A DNA stretch of 10,051 nucleotides from Halococcaceae archaeon (GCA_007128515.1 SKXI01000190.1:1-10051); one strand, 5' to 3'; shown: positions 1 through 6,556, counted from the stretch's first letter. Program-made: numbers and translations. The notes: generated by a model not told the origin, from the sequence alone.

Positions 1-2446
1 CGCCCATCGCGTAGACGCCGACGAACATCCCGACGATCGGGATGGCGACCTCCGGAACGAAGAAGCCGACGTCGGCGACGTCCGCGGCCGTGATGATCCG
101 GTAGCCCTCCTCCGTCGGACGCAGCAGGAGGATCCCCGGCGAGAAGACGAACGCGAACGGGACGAGGATCTTGTTCAGCGAGAGCATGAACGCGATGATC
201 GCGGTGGCGAACTCGTCGGCCTTCGCGACGCCCGCGGCGGCGAACGCGGCGACCGCCACCGGCGGGGTGACGTCGGCCATCAGCCCGAAGTAGAGGATGA
301 ACAGGTGCGCCGCCAGGATGGCGATGCCGAACTCCGCGATCGGCCCGCCGAGCATCGCGACGAGGATGATGTACATGACGGTGGTCGGCATCCCCATCCC
401 GAGGATCACCGCCGAGATCCCGGTGAGCAGCAACAGGACGATGAACGAGCCGCCGCTGACCGCCTCGATCAGCGCCGCGAGGTTCGGGCCGAGCCCACTG
501 ACGGCGATCACGCCGGGGATGACGCCCGCGGCGGCGACGGCGATCACCACGGTGGTCGCGGTTCGCGCCCCGGAGTCCATCGACCGGAGGACGAACGTGA
601 GGAAGGTGCCGGGTTTGGTGGTGGCGAACGACCGGCCCGTGAGCTCCTCGGCGCGTGTCGCGGCCTCGCCCACGGAGGGGTCGAGTTCGAGCAGCGGCGC
701 GTCGCCTCTCGGTCTGAGGGCGACGAACAGCAGGCTCACGATCAACACCACGACGTCGAGCGTTCCCAGCGACGCTCGGATCGCCTCCGCGATCGAGAGC
801 GTCTCGCCGGCGGCCCCCGAGACGACGCCCGCGAGGCTCACGCCCGCTATCGCGAACGCGGCGGTGTTCGCGAGGAAGACCGCGAGTATCCCGCCGACGA
901 GCGGAATTCGGGTCGCGTCCTCGTAGGCGGCGATGAACGCGATCAGCGCGACCACCGCGACGATGGTGAGCCAGCCGGCGCGCCCGACCGACAGCCGGGC
1001 GATCACGAGGTAGTAGAGCAACAGCAGGACCGGAACCAGGTAGAACCAGCCCACCTTCAGGTAGCCGGGAATCGACCCGAGTTCGCTCCGGTCCAGCCCG
1101 CCGATGTCCTGCCGTCCCGCCTCGAGGTGGACCATCACCCACATCCCGACGAAGAACGCTATCGCGGGGAGCGTCGCGGCGATGATCACCTCCCTGAACG
1201 GGGTCCCCGTGTACTCGACGATCAGGAAGGCCGCCGCGCCCATCACGGGCGGGAGGATCTGGCCGCCGGAGGAGGTCGAGGACTCGACGGCGCCCGAGAA
1301 CTCCGGCGAGTAGCCCGAGCGCTTCATCAACGGGATGGTGAACGCGCCGGTCGTGACGGTGTTGGCCACCGACGAGCCCGAGAGCATCCCCATGAACCCC
1401 GAGGAGACGACGCTCGCCTTCGCGGGGCCGCCGCGACGGGTGCCGGTCAGCGAGTACGCGAGGTCGATGAACCACTTGCCGGCGCCGCTCATCTCGAGGA
1501 ACGCCCCGAAGAGGATGAAGATGTAGATGAACCGGACCGAGACCGTCACCGGGATACCGAAGACGCCCTGGTCGGTGTACCAGAGCGCGCTGATGATGCT
1601 CGCCCAGGTGAGGTTCGGGATCGCGAGCGAGCCGATCACGGCGACGTCGGTCGGCAGCAGGTAGCCGAAGCGGGCGTAGGCGACGAACAGCCCGACGAGG
1701 ATCATCAGGAAGAGGCTGAGCACCCGTCGGGTCGCCTCCATCACGAGCAGGATCCCCACCGCGCCGAGGAGGAAGGCGTAGGAGACCTCGTCGAGGGGGA
1801 TTCCGACGGCGACCAGGAGCGAGACCGGCAGGTCGAGCAGCGGGTAGACCTCGTCGATCGACCGGCCGGCGGCGAGTCCCCGTGCGCGCATCCCCCGGAT
1901 CTCGTCGAACTCCTGGATCATGTAGAGCGGGATCAGGAGCGAGAACCCGATCATGCCGACGTCGACGGGCGTGATCCGGTCACGGCCGGGGTCGAGGGCA
2001 GCCCAGCGCACACCGCCTCGAACCCGCGCGAGCCCGGCCGCGAGCGGACTATCCGTCCCGAAGCGCTCGCGAGCGGCGGGGACGATCCGGGCAGACCGCC
2101 GCGAGAGCGGCCCCTCGCCGGTCGTCGACGGGAAGAGCAGAAAGGAGAGCACCAGCGCGAACGCGACGTGAATGGCGTTCACCTGGAGCTGCTGGAGGCT
2201 GGTGATCGTGTACTGGAGGTCGGTGAGCGGAACCGCGAGGTAGAAGGTGTAGCTCCTGGCGGCGATCCACATCTGGAACGCCGAGAACGTGATGCCGATC
2301 AGCGAGACGAGCAGGACGACCGGCCCCGTGAGCGTTCGCCGTTTCTCGACCTCCTGGAGGAGCCGTTCTTTCTCCTCGTCGGTCAGTACCTCCTCGGGGT
2401 CGGCGCTCGCCGCGATGTCCGGTGAGCTGGTGTGGTCAGACGACAT
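1..2446 (-). CDS. TRAP transporter fused permease (DctQ-DctM fusion, TAXI type), partial at its 3' end
   Basis: Membrane permease of a tripartite ATP-independent periplasmic (TRAP) transporter, with the small (DctQ, 4TM) and large (DctM, 12TM) subunits fused. It should move the ligand delivered by the TAXI binding protein across the cytoplasmic membrane using an ion gradient, probably Na+ in a halophile (inference). Reading from ATG at 2446, 815 codons run to the window edge with no stop; I checked every codon in this frame. A charged cytoplasmic N-terminus (residues 1-40) precedes several hydrophobic helices. A long Arg/Ala-rich loop lies at about 110-160. The DctM part has family-type motifs: FMGMLSGSSVANT (351-363), GGQILPPVMGAAA (394-406), GMGMPTTVMYI near residue 681 and TPPVAVAAFAAAGVA near 724. 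The start overlaps the end of the DUF1850 gene by 11 nt, which suggests translational coupling. Family proteins often run somewhat beyond 815 residues, so only a short C-terminal part is probably missing. The substrate cannot be read from the sequence. Confidence 0.95.
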   Translation of the reverse strand, partial: MSSDHTSSPDIAASADPEEVLTDEEKERLLQEVEKRRTLTGPVVLLVSLIGITFSAFQMWIAARSYTFYLAVPLTDLQYTITSLQQLQVNAIHVAFALVLSFLLFPSTTGEGPLSRRSARIVPAARERFGTDSPLAAGLARVRGGVRWAALDPGRDRITPVDVGMIGFSLLIPLYMIQEFDEIRGMRARGLAAGRSIDEVYPLLDLPVSLLVAVGIPLDEVSYAFLLGAVGILLVMEATRRVLSLFLMILVGLFVAYARFGYLLPTDVAVIGSLAIPNLTWASIISALWYTDQGVFGIPVTVSVRFIYIFILFGAFLEMSGAGKWFIDLAYSLTGTRRGGPAKASVVSSGFMGMLSGSSVANTVTTGAFTIPLMKRSGYSPEFSGAVESSTSSGGQILPPVMGAAAFLIVEYTGTPFREVIIAATLPAIAFFVGMWVMVHLEAGRQDIGGLDRSELGSIPGYLKVGWFYLVPVLLLLYYLVIARLSVGRAGWLTIVAVVALIAFIAAYEDATRIPLVGGILAVFLANTAAFAIAGVSLAGVVSGAAGETLSIAEAIRASLGTLDVVVLIVSLLFVALRPRGDAPLLELDPSVGEAATRAEELTGRSFATTKPGTFLTFVLRSMDSGARTATTVVIAVAAAGVIPGVIAVSGLGPNLAALIEAVSGGSFIVLLLLTGISAVILGMGMPTTVMYIILVAMLGGPIAEFGIAILAAHLFILYFGLMADVTPPVAVAAFAAAGVAKADEFATAIIAFMLSLNKILVPFAFVFSPGILLLRPTEEGYRIITAADVADVGFFVPEVAIPIVGMFVGVYAMG

Positions 2447-2960
2447 GGGTTGGTGTGAGAGAGGGCGATCGGGTGGGGGGGTCGATCGAGAGTCGGACGC
2501 TCTCGCCATCGGCGAGGGCGACCAGGTCGACGGTCTCGTCGCCGGCGGTCAGGGTGTGGCCCGCGATCGGTCCCGGCGAGAGGGTGATGGATTCGTGTGC
2601 GCCGTCGGGGTAGGTGACGTAGCGGCCGTCGTCGGCGCGTTCGACCGGTGCGTCCGACGGGAGGCCGGCACCGGAGGAGTCGAAGAGCATCCGCGTGGGC
2701 GAGAGGGTCGTTCCCGAGACCGCGTACTCCTCGGTGACGGTCGTCTTCTCGACGCTGTGGGTGTACTCGACGGTCACGAGGGTTCCGTTCGCGACCGGCA
2801 CGGAGAGGAGGACCGTCCCCGCCTCGTCCGTCACGACCAGCGTTCCGGTCGCCTCCGTTCCGCCCTCGCCCGGGCCGACGGCGCCGGCGGTCGCCACGCA
2901 GACGACGAGCGCGACGGCTACGACGAGCAGCCTCCGGACGTGGTCGGTGCGAGCGGTCAC
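2436..2960 (-). CDS. DUF1850 domain protein of the TAXI-TRAP operon
   Basis: A 174-aa protein matching the DUF1850 family, which is commonly found beside TAXI-type TRAP transporters; its molecular role is not established. A hydrophobic stretch at residues 11-27 (LLVVAVALVVCVATAGA) looks like a signal peptide or N-terminal anchor, so the rest probably faces outside. The family core is clear: TVEYTHSVEKTTVTEEY at about 62-78, then a segment ending FDSSGAGLPS near 93-102. The start codon is GTG (2960-2958); I see no ATG alternative that would keep the signal peptide. It begins 7 nt after the stop of the binding-protein gene, and its stop lies inside the start region of the permease gene, so all three are very probably one transcript. 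No Shine-Dalgarno-like sequence precedes the GTG, which fits translation coupled to the upstream gene. The family call is firm; any function (assembly, ligand hand-off or sensing) is guesswork. Confidence 0.9.
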   Translation of the reverse strand: MTARTDHVRRLLVVAVALVVCVATAGAVGPGEGGTEATGTLVVTDEAGTVLLSVPVANGTLVTVEYTHSVEKTTVTEEYAVSGTTLSPTRMLFDSSGAGLPSDAPVERADDGRYVTYPDGAHESITLSPGPIAGHTLTAGDETVDLVALADGESVRLSIDPPTRSPSLTPTHVV

Positions 2961-2967
2961 GGACGGC

Positions 2968-4044
2968 TCAGCCGAAGTAGGCCTCTGCTCCGGGGTGGAG
3001 CTCGATCGACATGCCGTCCTGTGCGCTGTCGACGTCGATGAACTCCCCCTTGATCGAGAAGTCGTCGGCGTTGTCGAAGAGCGCCGCCGTGACCTCCTCG
3101 ACGATGCCGTCGTCGACCCCCTCGTGGGTGGCGATCATCGCCTGGACCGAGACCGTGTCGACGTCGTCGTCGACGCCGTCGTAGGTGCCGCCGGGGATCG
3201 TGTCCTCGGCGAACCACTCGGCGGCGTCGAGCAGCGCCTCGCGCGTCTCAGCGTCGATGTTCAGGATCTCGATGTCGACGGTCTGGGAGAGGTCCTCGAC
3301 CGCGCCGACCGGCCAGCCGCCGACGATGAACGCGGCGTCGACGTCGCCGTCTCTGAGCTGGTCGGCCGCGGTCCCGAAGCCGGTGTTCTGCTCCGAGAAG
3401 TCGTCGGTGGTGAGTCCGACCGTATCGAGGATCTGCAGCGCGTTCACCTGCGTGCCGCTGCCGAGGTCGCCGGTGTTCACCGGACTGCCCTCCAGGTCCT
3501 CCAGGGTCTCGACCTCCGCCTCCGGGCGGGTGATGATGTGGATCGTCTCCGGGTAGAGCGTCGCGACCCCGCGGATCGACTCGATCGGGTCGCCCTCGAA
3601 CTCCTCCAGGCCCGTGCCGTTGAACGCGAAGAAGGCGACGTCGTTCTGGATCAGCGCGAAGTCCGCCGAGCCGTCGTCGAGGCTGCCGACGTTCTCCACC
3701 GACGCCCCGGTCGCCTGCACCTGCAGGACGTGGGGGGTGTGTTCCTCGACGATGCTCTTCATCTCGCCGGAGAGCGGGTAGTACGTCCCCTCGGTGCCGC
3801 CCGCGTGCCAGGCGAGGCGCTCGCCGCCCTCCTCGGGCTCGGCGTCGTCGTCGAGGTCCTCCTCCCCGCCGTCGCCGTCGTCGGTCTCCTCGGCGTCGTC
3901 GTCGGGCTCCTCGCCGTCGTCGACGTCCTCCTCGTCGTCGGGTTCCTCGCCGACACAGCCGGCCACGGCGAACAGCCCTGCCCCGCCGATCGTTCCGATG
4001 AGCGTCCGTCGAGTGACTGTCTGTGGATAGATTGTTCGTCTCAT
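2968..4044 (-). CDS. TAXI family TRAP transporter substrate-binding lipoprotein
   Basis: Extracytoplasmic ligand-binding subunit of the TRAP transporter, 358 aa from ATG 4044. This start places a twin-arginine-type signal directly at the N-terminus: RRTL (12-15), a hydrophobic stretch, and a lipobox AVAGC with the lipidated cysteine at residue 30. The protein should therefore be Tat-exported and anchored to the membrane by lipid. Residues 33-75 form a very acidic tether, with 29 of 43 residues Asp or Glu. The binding domain starts near 77 with WHAGGTEGTYYP (79-90), the TAXI-family N-terminal signature, followed by an ALIQNDVAFFAF segment and GDLGSGTQVNALQIL further on. Longer starts up to 4098 exist in frame but begin with TTG or push the Tat motif inward, so I reject them. 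First gene of the operon, with DUF1850 and the permease downstream. Characterised TAXI proteins bind amino or organic acids such as glutamate, but this one's ligand is unknown. Confidence 0.95.
   Translation of the reverse strand: MRRTIYPQTVTRRTLIGTIGGAGLFAVAGCVGEEPDDEEDVDDGEEPDDDAEETDDGDGGEEDLDDDAEPEEGGERLAWHAGGTEGTYYPLSGEMKSIVEEHTPHVLQVQATGASVENVGSLDDGSADFALIQNDVAFFAFNGTGLEEFEGDPIESIRGVATLYPETIHIITRPEAEVETLEDLEGSPVNTGDLGSGTQVNALQILDTVGLTTDDFSEQNTGFGTAADQLRDGDVDAAFIVGGWPVGAVEDLSQTVDIEILNIDAETREALLDAAEWFAEDTIPGGTYDGVDDDVDTVSVQAMIATHEGVDDGIVEEVTAALFDNADDFSIKGEFIDVDSAQDGMSIELHPGAEAYFG
3820..3948 (-). repeat. Low-complexity Asp/Glu codon tract (acidic tether of the TAXI protein)
   Basis: On the plus strand this reads as irregular runs of GTC/CTC-rich triplets (GTCGTCGTC, TCCTCGTCG and similar). 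On the coding strand it is a run of GAC/GAG codons for residues 33-75 of the binding protein. The units are degenerate and not a clean tandem repeat, but such a tract can change length by slippage. It encodes the spacer between the lipid-modified cysteine and the folded domain. Confidence 0.7.
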
Positions 4045-4184
4045 CCTACGATCATACAGGATGCCGGACACCATATCGGTATCGGTAACATATCCCAAAC
4101 TCCGCGGGACCGGAACCGTGCGACGCGAGCGCCTCGGTGGCGGTACTGGTCCGCCGGTCGGGCAGTGATACGGGGACGGCCGCT

Positions 4185-4195
4185 GGATTTAGGTC
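4185..4195 (+). promoter_or_regulatory. TATA-like box, probable leaderless promoter of the gene at 4218
   Basis: GGATTTAGG stands out in G+C-rich surroundings, and its centre is about 28 nt before ATG 4218. That is the usual box A to transcription-start distance in haloarchaea if the transcript starts at or next to the ATG. No Shine-Dalgarno sequence precedes the ATG, which agrees with a leaderless mRNA. Inferred from position and composition only. Confidence 0.4.
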
Positions 4196-4217
4196 CGAGC
4201 GACGACAAACGGCTCCG

Positions 4218-4583
4218 ATGAGCGACGACGCGCGCTTCGACGCGCCCTCCCGCCCGGAACGCGTCCTCGACGACGGTGGCGTCGAGTACGCCGGGAAGGT
4301 CGTCTACACCCTCTCGCCCGAGGGGGAGGGTCCCGTCCGCCGGTGGGTCGAGGGGGTTCTCGGGGCCGACCGCTACACCGCCGGCGACTGGTTCGACCTC
4401 CCGCTCCCGGTCTACCTCGTCTGCGACCACGAGGTCGGGAGCCTCTTCCGGGTGGTGGTCGCCACCGACTCCGTCCAGCTCCAGTTGCTGCCCGACACCG
4501 AGGAGCGGGCGCTCTCGGCGTTCTTCGACCGGCTCCGGGTCGCGAGTGACGTGGAGTGGACCGTCCGGTGTGAGACCGGATAG
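4218..4583 (+). CDS. Conserved-looking haloarchaeal hypothetical protein, 121 aa
   Basis: I do not recognise this family. The ATG at 4218 gives a protein starting MSDDARFDAP; the reading frame is open further upstream, but that stretch is Arg/Thr-rich, lies across the promoter region and lacks the acidic character of the rest. The product is soluble, acidic and has no signal peptide or membrane helix. The segment VYLVCDHEVGSLFRVVVATD (about residues 72-91) looks like two beta strands; LLPDTEERALSAFFDRL then looks like an amphipathic helix, followed by a last strand VEWTVRC. This suggests a small alpha/beta fold. One cysteine lies mid-protein and one near the C-terminus, with no CxxC zinc motif. 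It is divergent from the TRAP operon (173 bp between the starts) and convergent with the VOC gene, so it is probably transcribed alone. Codon use and composition match haloarchaeal genes, so it is likely real. Confidence 0.75.
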   Translation: MSDDARFDAPSRPERVLDDGGVEYAGKVVYTLSPEGEGPVRRWVEGVLGADRYTAGDWFDLPLPVYLVCDHEVGSLFRVVVATDSVQLQLLPDTEERALSAFFDRLRVASDVEWTVRCETG

Positions 4584-4619
4584 TGTCGCTTCGGCCCCGA
4601 ACTGCGTGGTAGTTACTTT

Positions 4620-4631
4620 CCGGCTAGCCGG
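4620..4631. repeat. 12-bp perfect palindrome CCGGCTAGCCGG
   Basis: A perfect palindrome 37 bp after the stop codon at 4583, in the convergent intergenic region. It could form a short stem at the RNA 3' end or be coincidence in G+C-rich DNA. No T-tract follows that would make a convincing archaeal terminator. Confidence 0.3.
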
Positions 4632-4691
4632 TCAAGCGTCGTGACGCCCGCATCGTCGAGCGCGCGGCCTGCAGGGGCGCCGAGTTCCTCA

Positions 4692-4769
4692 TACTGTCGG
4701 CTGTAAATCGGTCAAGAATATCGCACCTCCGTAGTGCCGAGAATCTTCACACAGTTACAGCCGACGGTA
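4692..4769. mobile_element. MITE-like 74-bp element with 13-bp terminal inverted repeats and TA flanks
   Basis: The left end CTGTCGGCTGTAA (4694-4706) and right end TTACAGCCGACGG (4755-4767) are inverted copies that match at 12 of 13 positions. The enclosed element is 74 bp, and each side is bounded by the dinucleotide TA (4692-4693 and 4768-4769), as expected for a TA target duplication of the IS630/Tc1-mariner type. It has no coding capacity. Its G+C is about 50%, far below the coding DNA around it. It sits in the convergent space between the genes ending at 4583 and 4796. The inverted repeat is seen directly; the MITE reading is inference, and a structured RNA or chance palindrome remains possible. 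Confidence 0.45.
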
Positions 4770-4795
4770 TCAATCGAATGGGTGTCACCGTCGAA

Positions 4796-5773
4796 CTACC
4801 GTGCATACGCCTCCTCCAACGTCCCGATGTCGAGCTTCTTCATCCCGAGCATCGACTCCATCACTCGAGCCGCTTTTTCGGCATCCTCGTCCTGGAGGAG
4901 TTCGGGGAGGGCCGACGGGACGATCTGCCAGGAGATACCGAACCTGTCTTCGAGCCAGCCGCACTGTCCCTCCTCGCCGCCGTCGGCCGTGAGTGCCTCC
5001 CAGAAGTAGTCGACCTCTGCCTGAGTGGTACAGTCGACGACGAACGAGATCGACTCGTTGAAATCGAAGCCGTGCTCTCGAGCGCTGTCCATCGCGGCGA
5101 ACCGCTGGCCGCAGAGCGTGAAGTCGGCGAACATGACCGTCCCCTCCGCGTCGGGCCGTTGGTTCGGACCGTAGCGGGCGATATCGCCGACCGCTGCGTC
5201 GTCGAATACCGACGTATAAAAACCGATCGCTTCTTCGGCCCGGCCGCACCTATCACCGACGAACGTCAACGACGGAACGATGTTCCGCTCCGGGATGCCG
5301 TCGACGTGGATCAGCTGCCACGACACGCCGAACTCGTCGGTGGTCCAGCCGTATCGGTCGCTGAACGGATACGAATCGAGGGCCATCAGCTGCTCGCCCC
5401 CGTCCGACAGATGCGCCCAGAGTCCGTCCACCTCGTCCCGCGTGGGGCAGTTGACGATGAATGATATCGCGGGGGTGAACGGAAACTGGGGTCCACCGTT
5501 GAGCGCGACGAACGCCTGCCCTTCCAGCGTGAACTCCACCGTCAGGACGCTGCCTTCCGGCTGGCCGGAGGCGTTCGCTGACGCTTCGTCGTAGCGACTC
5601 GTGGTACCGATCTTCGCGTCGTCGAACAGACTCGTATACCGGGTTACCGCGTCTTCCGCGTTTCCGTCGAACCACAGGTTCGGGGTGATCTTCTGTATCG
5701 CGGTCCCCTCGTCGCCGGTCGACGATCGGGGTGCGTTCTCTTCCGTTTCGGCGCCTACGTCGGTGGTAGTCAT
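4796..5773 (-). CDS. Tandem-domain VOC superfamily protein (PhnB-like, 3-dmu-9_3-mt family)
   Basis: A 325-aa protein with two VOC (glyoxalase/bleomycin-resistance fold) domains of the PhnB-like type, often annotated as 3-demethylubiquinone-9 3-methyltransferase domains. Domain 1 spans about residues 26-158: ITPNLWFDGNAEDAVTRYTS, FDDAKIG, TSRY, and an ending near YGWTTDEFGVSWQLI. Domain 2 spans about 165-286: VPSLTFVGD, FDDAAVGDIARYG, and DRFGISWQIV. The C-terminal helix with VMESMLGMKKLDIGTLEEAY (304-323) is also typical. The first 25 residues are a polar, probably disordered extension. Despite the family name, methyltransferase activity is not expected; substrate and reaction are unknown. 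The ATG at 5773 is the only good start, and a TATA-like GAAAAT lies about 30 nt upstream of it. It is a single gene, with G+C near 57-60% in the lines I counted, lower than the roughly 70% of its neighbours, which hints at a different history. Confidence 0.9.
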   Translation of the reverse strand: MTTTDVGAETEENAPRSSTGDEGTAIQKITPNLWFDGNAEDAVTRYTSLFDDAKIGTTSRYDEASANASGQPEGSVLTVEFTLEGQAFVALNGGPQFPFTPAISFIVNCPTRDEVDGLWAHLSDGGEQLMALDSYPFSDRYGWTTDEFGVSWQLIHVDGIPERNIVPSLTFVGDRCGRAEEAIGFYTSVFDDAAVGDIARYGPNQRPDAEGTVMFADFTLCGQRFAAMDSAREHGFDFNESISFVVDCTTQAEVDYFWEALTADGGEEGQCGWLEDRFGISWQIVPSALPELLQDEDAEKAARVMESMLGMKKLDIGTLEEAYAR

Positions 5774-5800
5774 GGTCGTGTCTTCCGTCGTGAGTCCCTC

Positions 5801-5810
5801 CGATTTTCAG
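5801..5810 (-). promoter_or_regulatory. TATA-like box before the VOC gene
   Basis: Read on the minus strand, CTGAAAATCG is centred about 32 nt before the ATG at 5773, which would put transcription start a few nucleotides before the start codon. It is the only A/T cluster in the nearby upstream DNA. Assigned by position only. Confidence 0.33.
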
Positions 5811-6062
5811 CCGCCTCGCTTGCCGATCCATCCCGTCTACGCCCCGCTCCGCCGGAGGGGTGCTCCGGTAGGAGAGAGGTCTCTGGGAAGGATATAGACG
5901 AGCCAAGCAGGGTGAAAGTGAACGATTTTTCCGATCAGTTCTGACTGCTGCGGCGGGGTAAGATGGCTGTGCTGCTCGTTCGAGAGATCGATAGATGACA
6001 GCCTCACAACAGTCCCCATCGAACGTCCTCAGCTCTATCCAACAACCACGCTCGAAACGGCA
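5811..6062. other. Low-G+C stretch without a recognisable gene
   Basis: The DNA between the VOC promoter and the end of the small membrane-protein gene falls to about 47% G+C at 5881-5940 and 57% in the next two 60-base lines. The longest frame is a 60-codon minus-strand ORF (5837-6019). Its product is not acidic, it matches nothing I know, and it runs into the VOC upstream region. A 23-codon plus-strand ORF (5994-6065) is equally unsupported. I see no tRNA, convincing terminator or transposase remnant. It may be the eroded remains of a mobile element or gene, or simply a long intergenic spacer. Confidence 0.4.
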
Positions 6063-6272
6063 CTAGAGCCCCCGTCGGGGGTCGTCCGAACTCCCGAGGA
6101 GGATCCGGTAGAGCAGGTAGCCGAGCAGGAGCGCGAACAGCACCAGCCCCATCGTCTCCGCGAAGCGGTAGGTGGCGTACAGCAGCCGCGTCACCCAGCG
6201 CATCGCGACGAAACCGCCGAAGATCAGGACGGCGAAGGCGAGGCCGCCGAGCGCCGCGCCGAGTCTCTCCAT
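6063..6272 (-). CDS. Small two-helix membrane protein, 69 aa
   Basis: No family recognised. The ATG at 6272 gives a 69-aa protein made almost entirely of two hydrophobic helices, about residues 5-30 (LGAALGGLAFAVLIFGGFVAM) and 41-60 (MGLVLFALLLGYLLYRILL). A short Arg/Tyr-containing loop joins them, and the tail SSDDPRRGL is polar. The positive charges in the loop and at the C-terminus do not give a clear topology. A TATA-like CTATAGG sits about 28 nt before the ATG, next to the stop of the upstream gene, so it may have its own leaderless transcript even though the gap to that gene is only 33 nt. High G+C and hydrophobic third-position bias fit a genuine haloarchaeal gene. Function unknown. 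Confidence 0.72.
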   Translation of the reverse strand: MERLGAALGGLAFAVLIFGGFVAMRWVTRLLYATYRFAETMGLVLFALLLGYLLYRILLGSSDDPRRGL

Positions 6273-6294
6273 ACCGGACCTGGGTCGGCGTCCT

Positions 6295-6303
6295 ACCTAT
6301 AGC
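6295..6303 (-). promoter_or_regulatory. TATA-like box before the 69-aa membrane-protein gene
   Basis: On the minus strand AGCTATAGG lies about 27 nt upstream of the ATG at 6272, in the 33-bp gap after the preceding gene's stop. The spacing fits a leaderless archaeal promoter, so the second gene can be expressed without read-through. Positional evidence only. Confidence 0.45.
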
Positions 6304-6305
6304 TG

Positions 6306-6527
6306 TCACTCGCCGTCCGGTTCGATCGGCCGGAGCCCGGTGACCGAGAGCACCGCGAGCGCGAACAGCAGACAGACGAGCGCGAGCGCCGTGAGCCCGA
6401 GGGGGAGCGAGAGCAGCATCGACGTCCGGTCGCCGATCACGAGCCGTGTCGTCCCGCGGACGACGAACGTCGCGAGGATCAGCCCGAACGCGAGCAGGCC
6501 GAGGCGGACGTACGTCGACTGGCGCAT
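6306..6527 (-). CDS. Small two-helix membrane protein, 73 aa
   Basis: No family recognised. I choose the ATG at 6527: it is preceded by AGGAGGGG (a Shine-Dalgarno-like sequence, close to the start) and puts the first helix near the N-terminus. The frame is open further to 6644, but that extension is Arg/Gly-rich and crosses into the start of the divergent gene. The 73-aa product has two hydrophobic helices, about residues 8-24 (RLGLLAFGLILATFVVR) and 38-63 (LLSLPLGLTALALVCLLFALAVL), separated by a loop with Arg, Thr and Asp. The acidic tail is IEPDGE. It is followed after 33 bp by another two-helix protein on the same strand. The two do not share an obvious sequence motif beyond size and architecture, so paralogy is uncertain. 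It is divergent from the gene at 6599, with 71 bp between the starts. Confidence 0.75.
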   Translation of the reverse strand: MRQSTYVRLGLLAFGLILATFVVRGTTRLVIGDRTSMLLSLPLGLTALALVCLLFALAVLSVTGLRPIEPDGE

Positions 6528-6556
6528 ACCCCTCCTTTCGGCCCTCCCGGCGAGTG

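Noticed and set aside
305..2425. 706-codon plus-strand open frame opposite the TRAP permease
   Set aside because: It is the exact antisense register of the permease codons in very G+C-rich DNA; its product is Arg/Asp/Glu/His low complexity with no domain, while the minus strand gives an intact membrane protein with TRAP motifs.
3820..3948. Possible CRISPR-like or VNTR array in the GTC-rich stretch
   Set aside because: The units are irregular triplets encoding Asp/Glu inside an intact reading frame, with no repeat-spacer periodicity.
4080..4089. Shared 10-mer GTTACCGATA before the TAXI gene (minus) and at 7773-7782 (plus)
   Set aside because: Shared 10-mers are expected many times by chance in a 10-kb window, and the positions relative to promoters differ.
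4045..4098. Longer N-terminus for the TAXI protein
   Set aside because: The extension uses TTG or internal ATG starts, adds 10-18 residues before the Tat/lipobox signal and covers the region where the promoter should be.
2695..4221. 508-codon plus-strand open frame across the DUF1850 and TAXI genes
   Set aside because: It is a shadow of the real minus-strand genes; the product is Val/Asp/Arg-rich without recognisable motifs and would span two genes and a promoter region.
5837..6019. 60-codon minus-strand ORF upstream of the VOC gene
   Set aside because: The composition is not haloarchaeal-like (few acidic residues), there is no family resemblance, and no promoter-like box sits at the right distance. 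It is kept only as part of an unexplained stretch.
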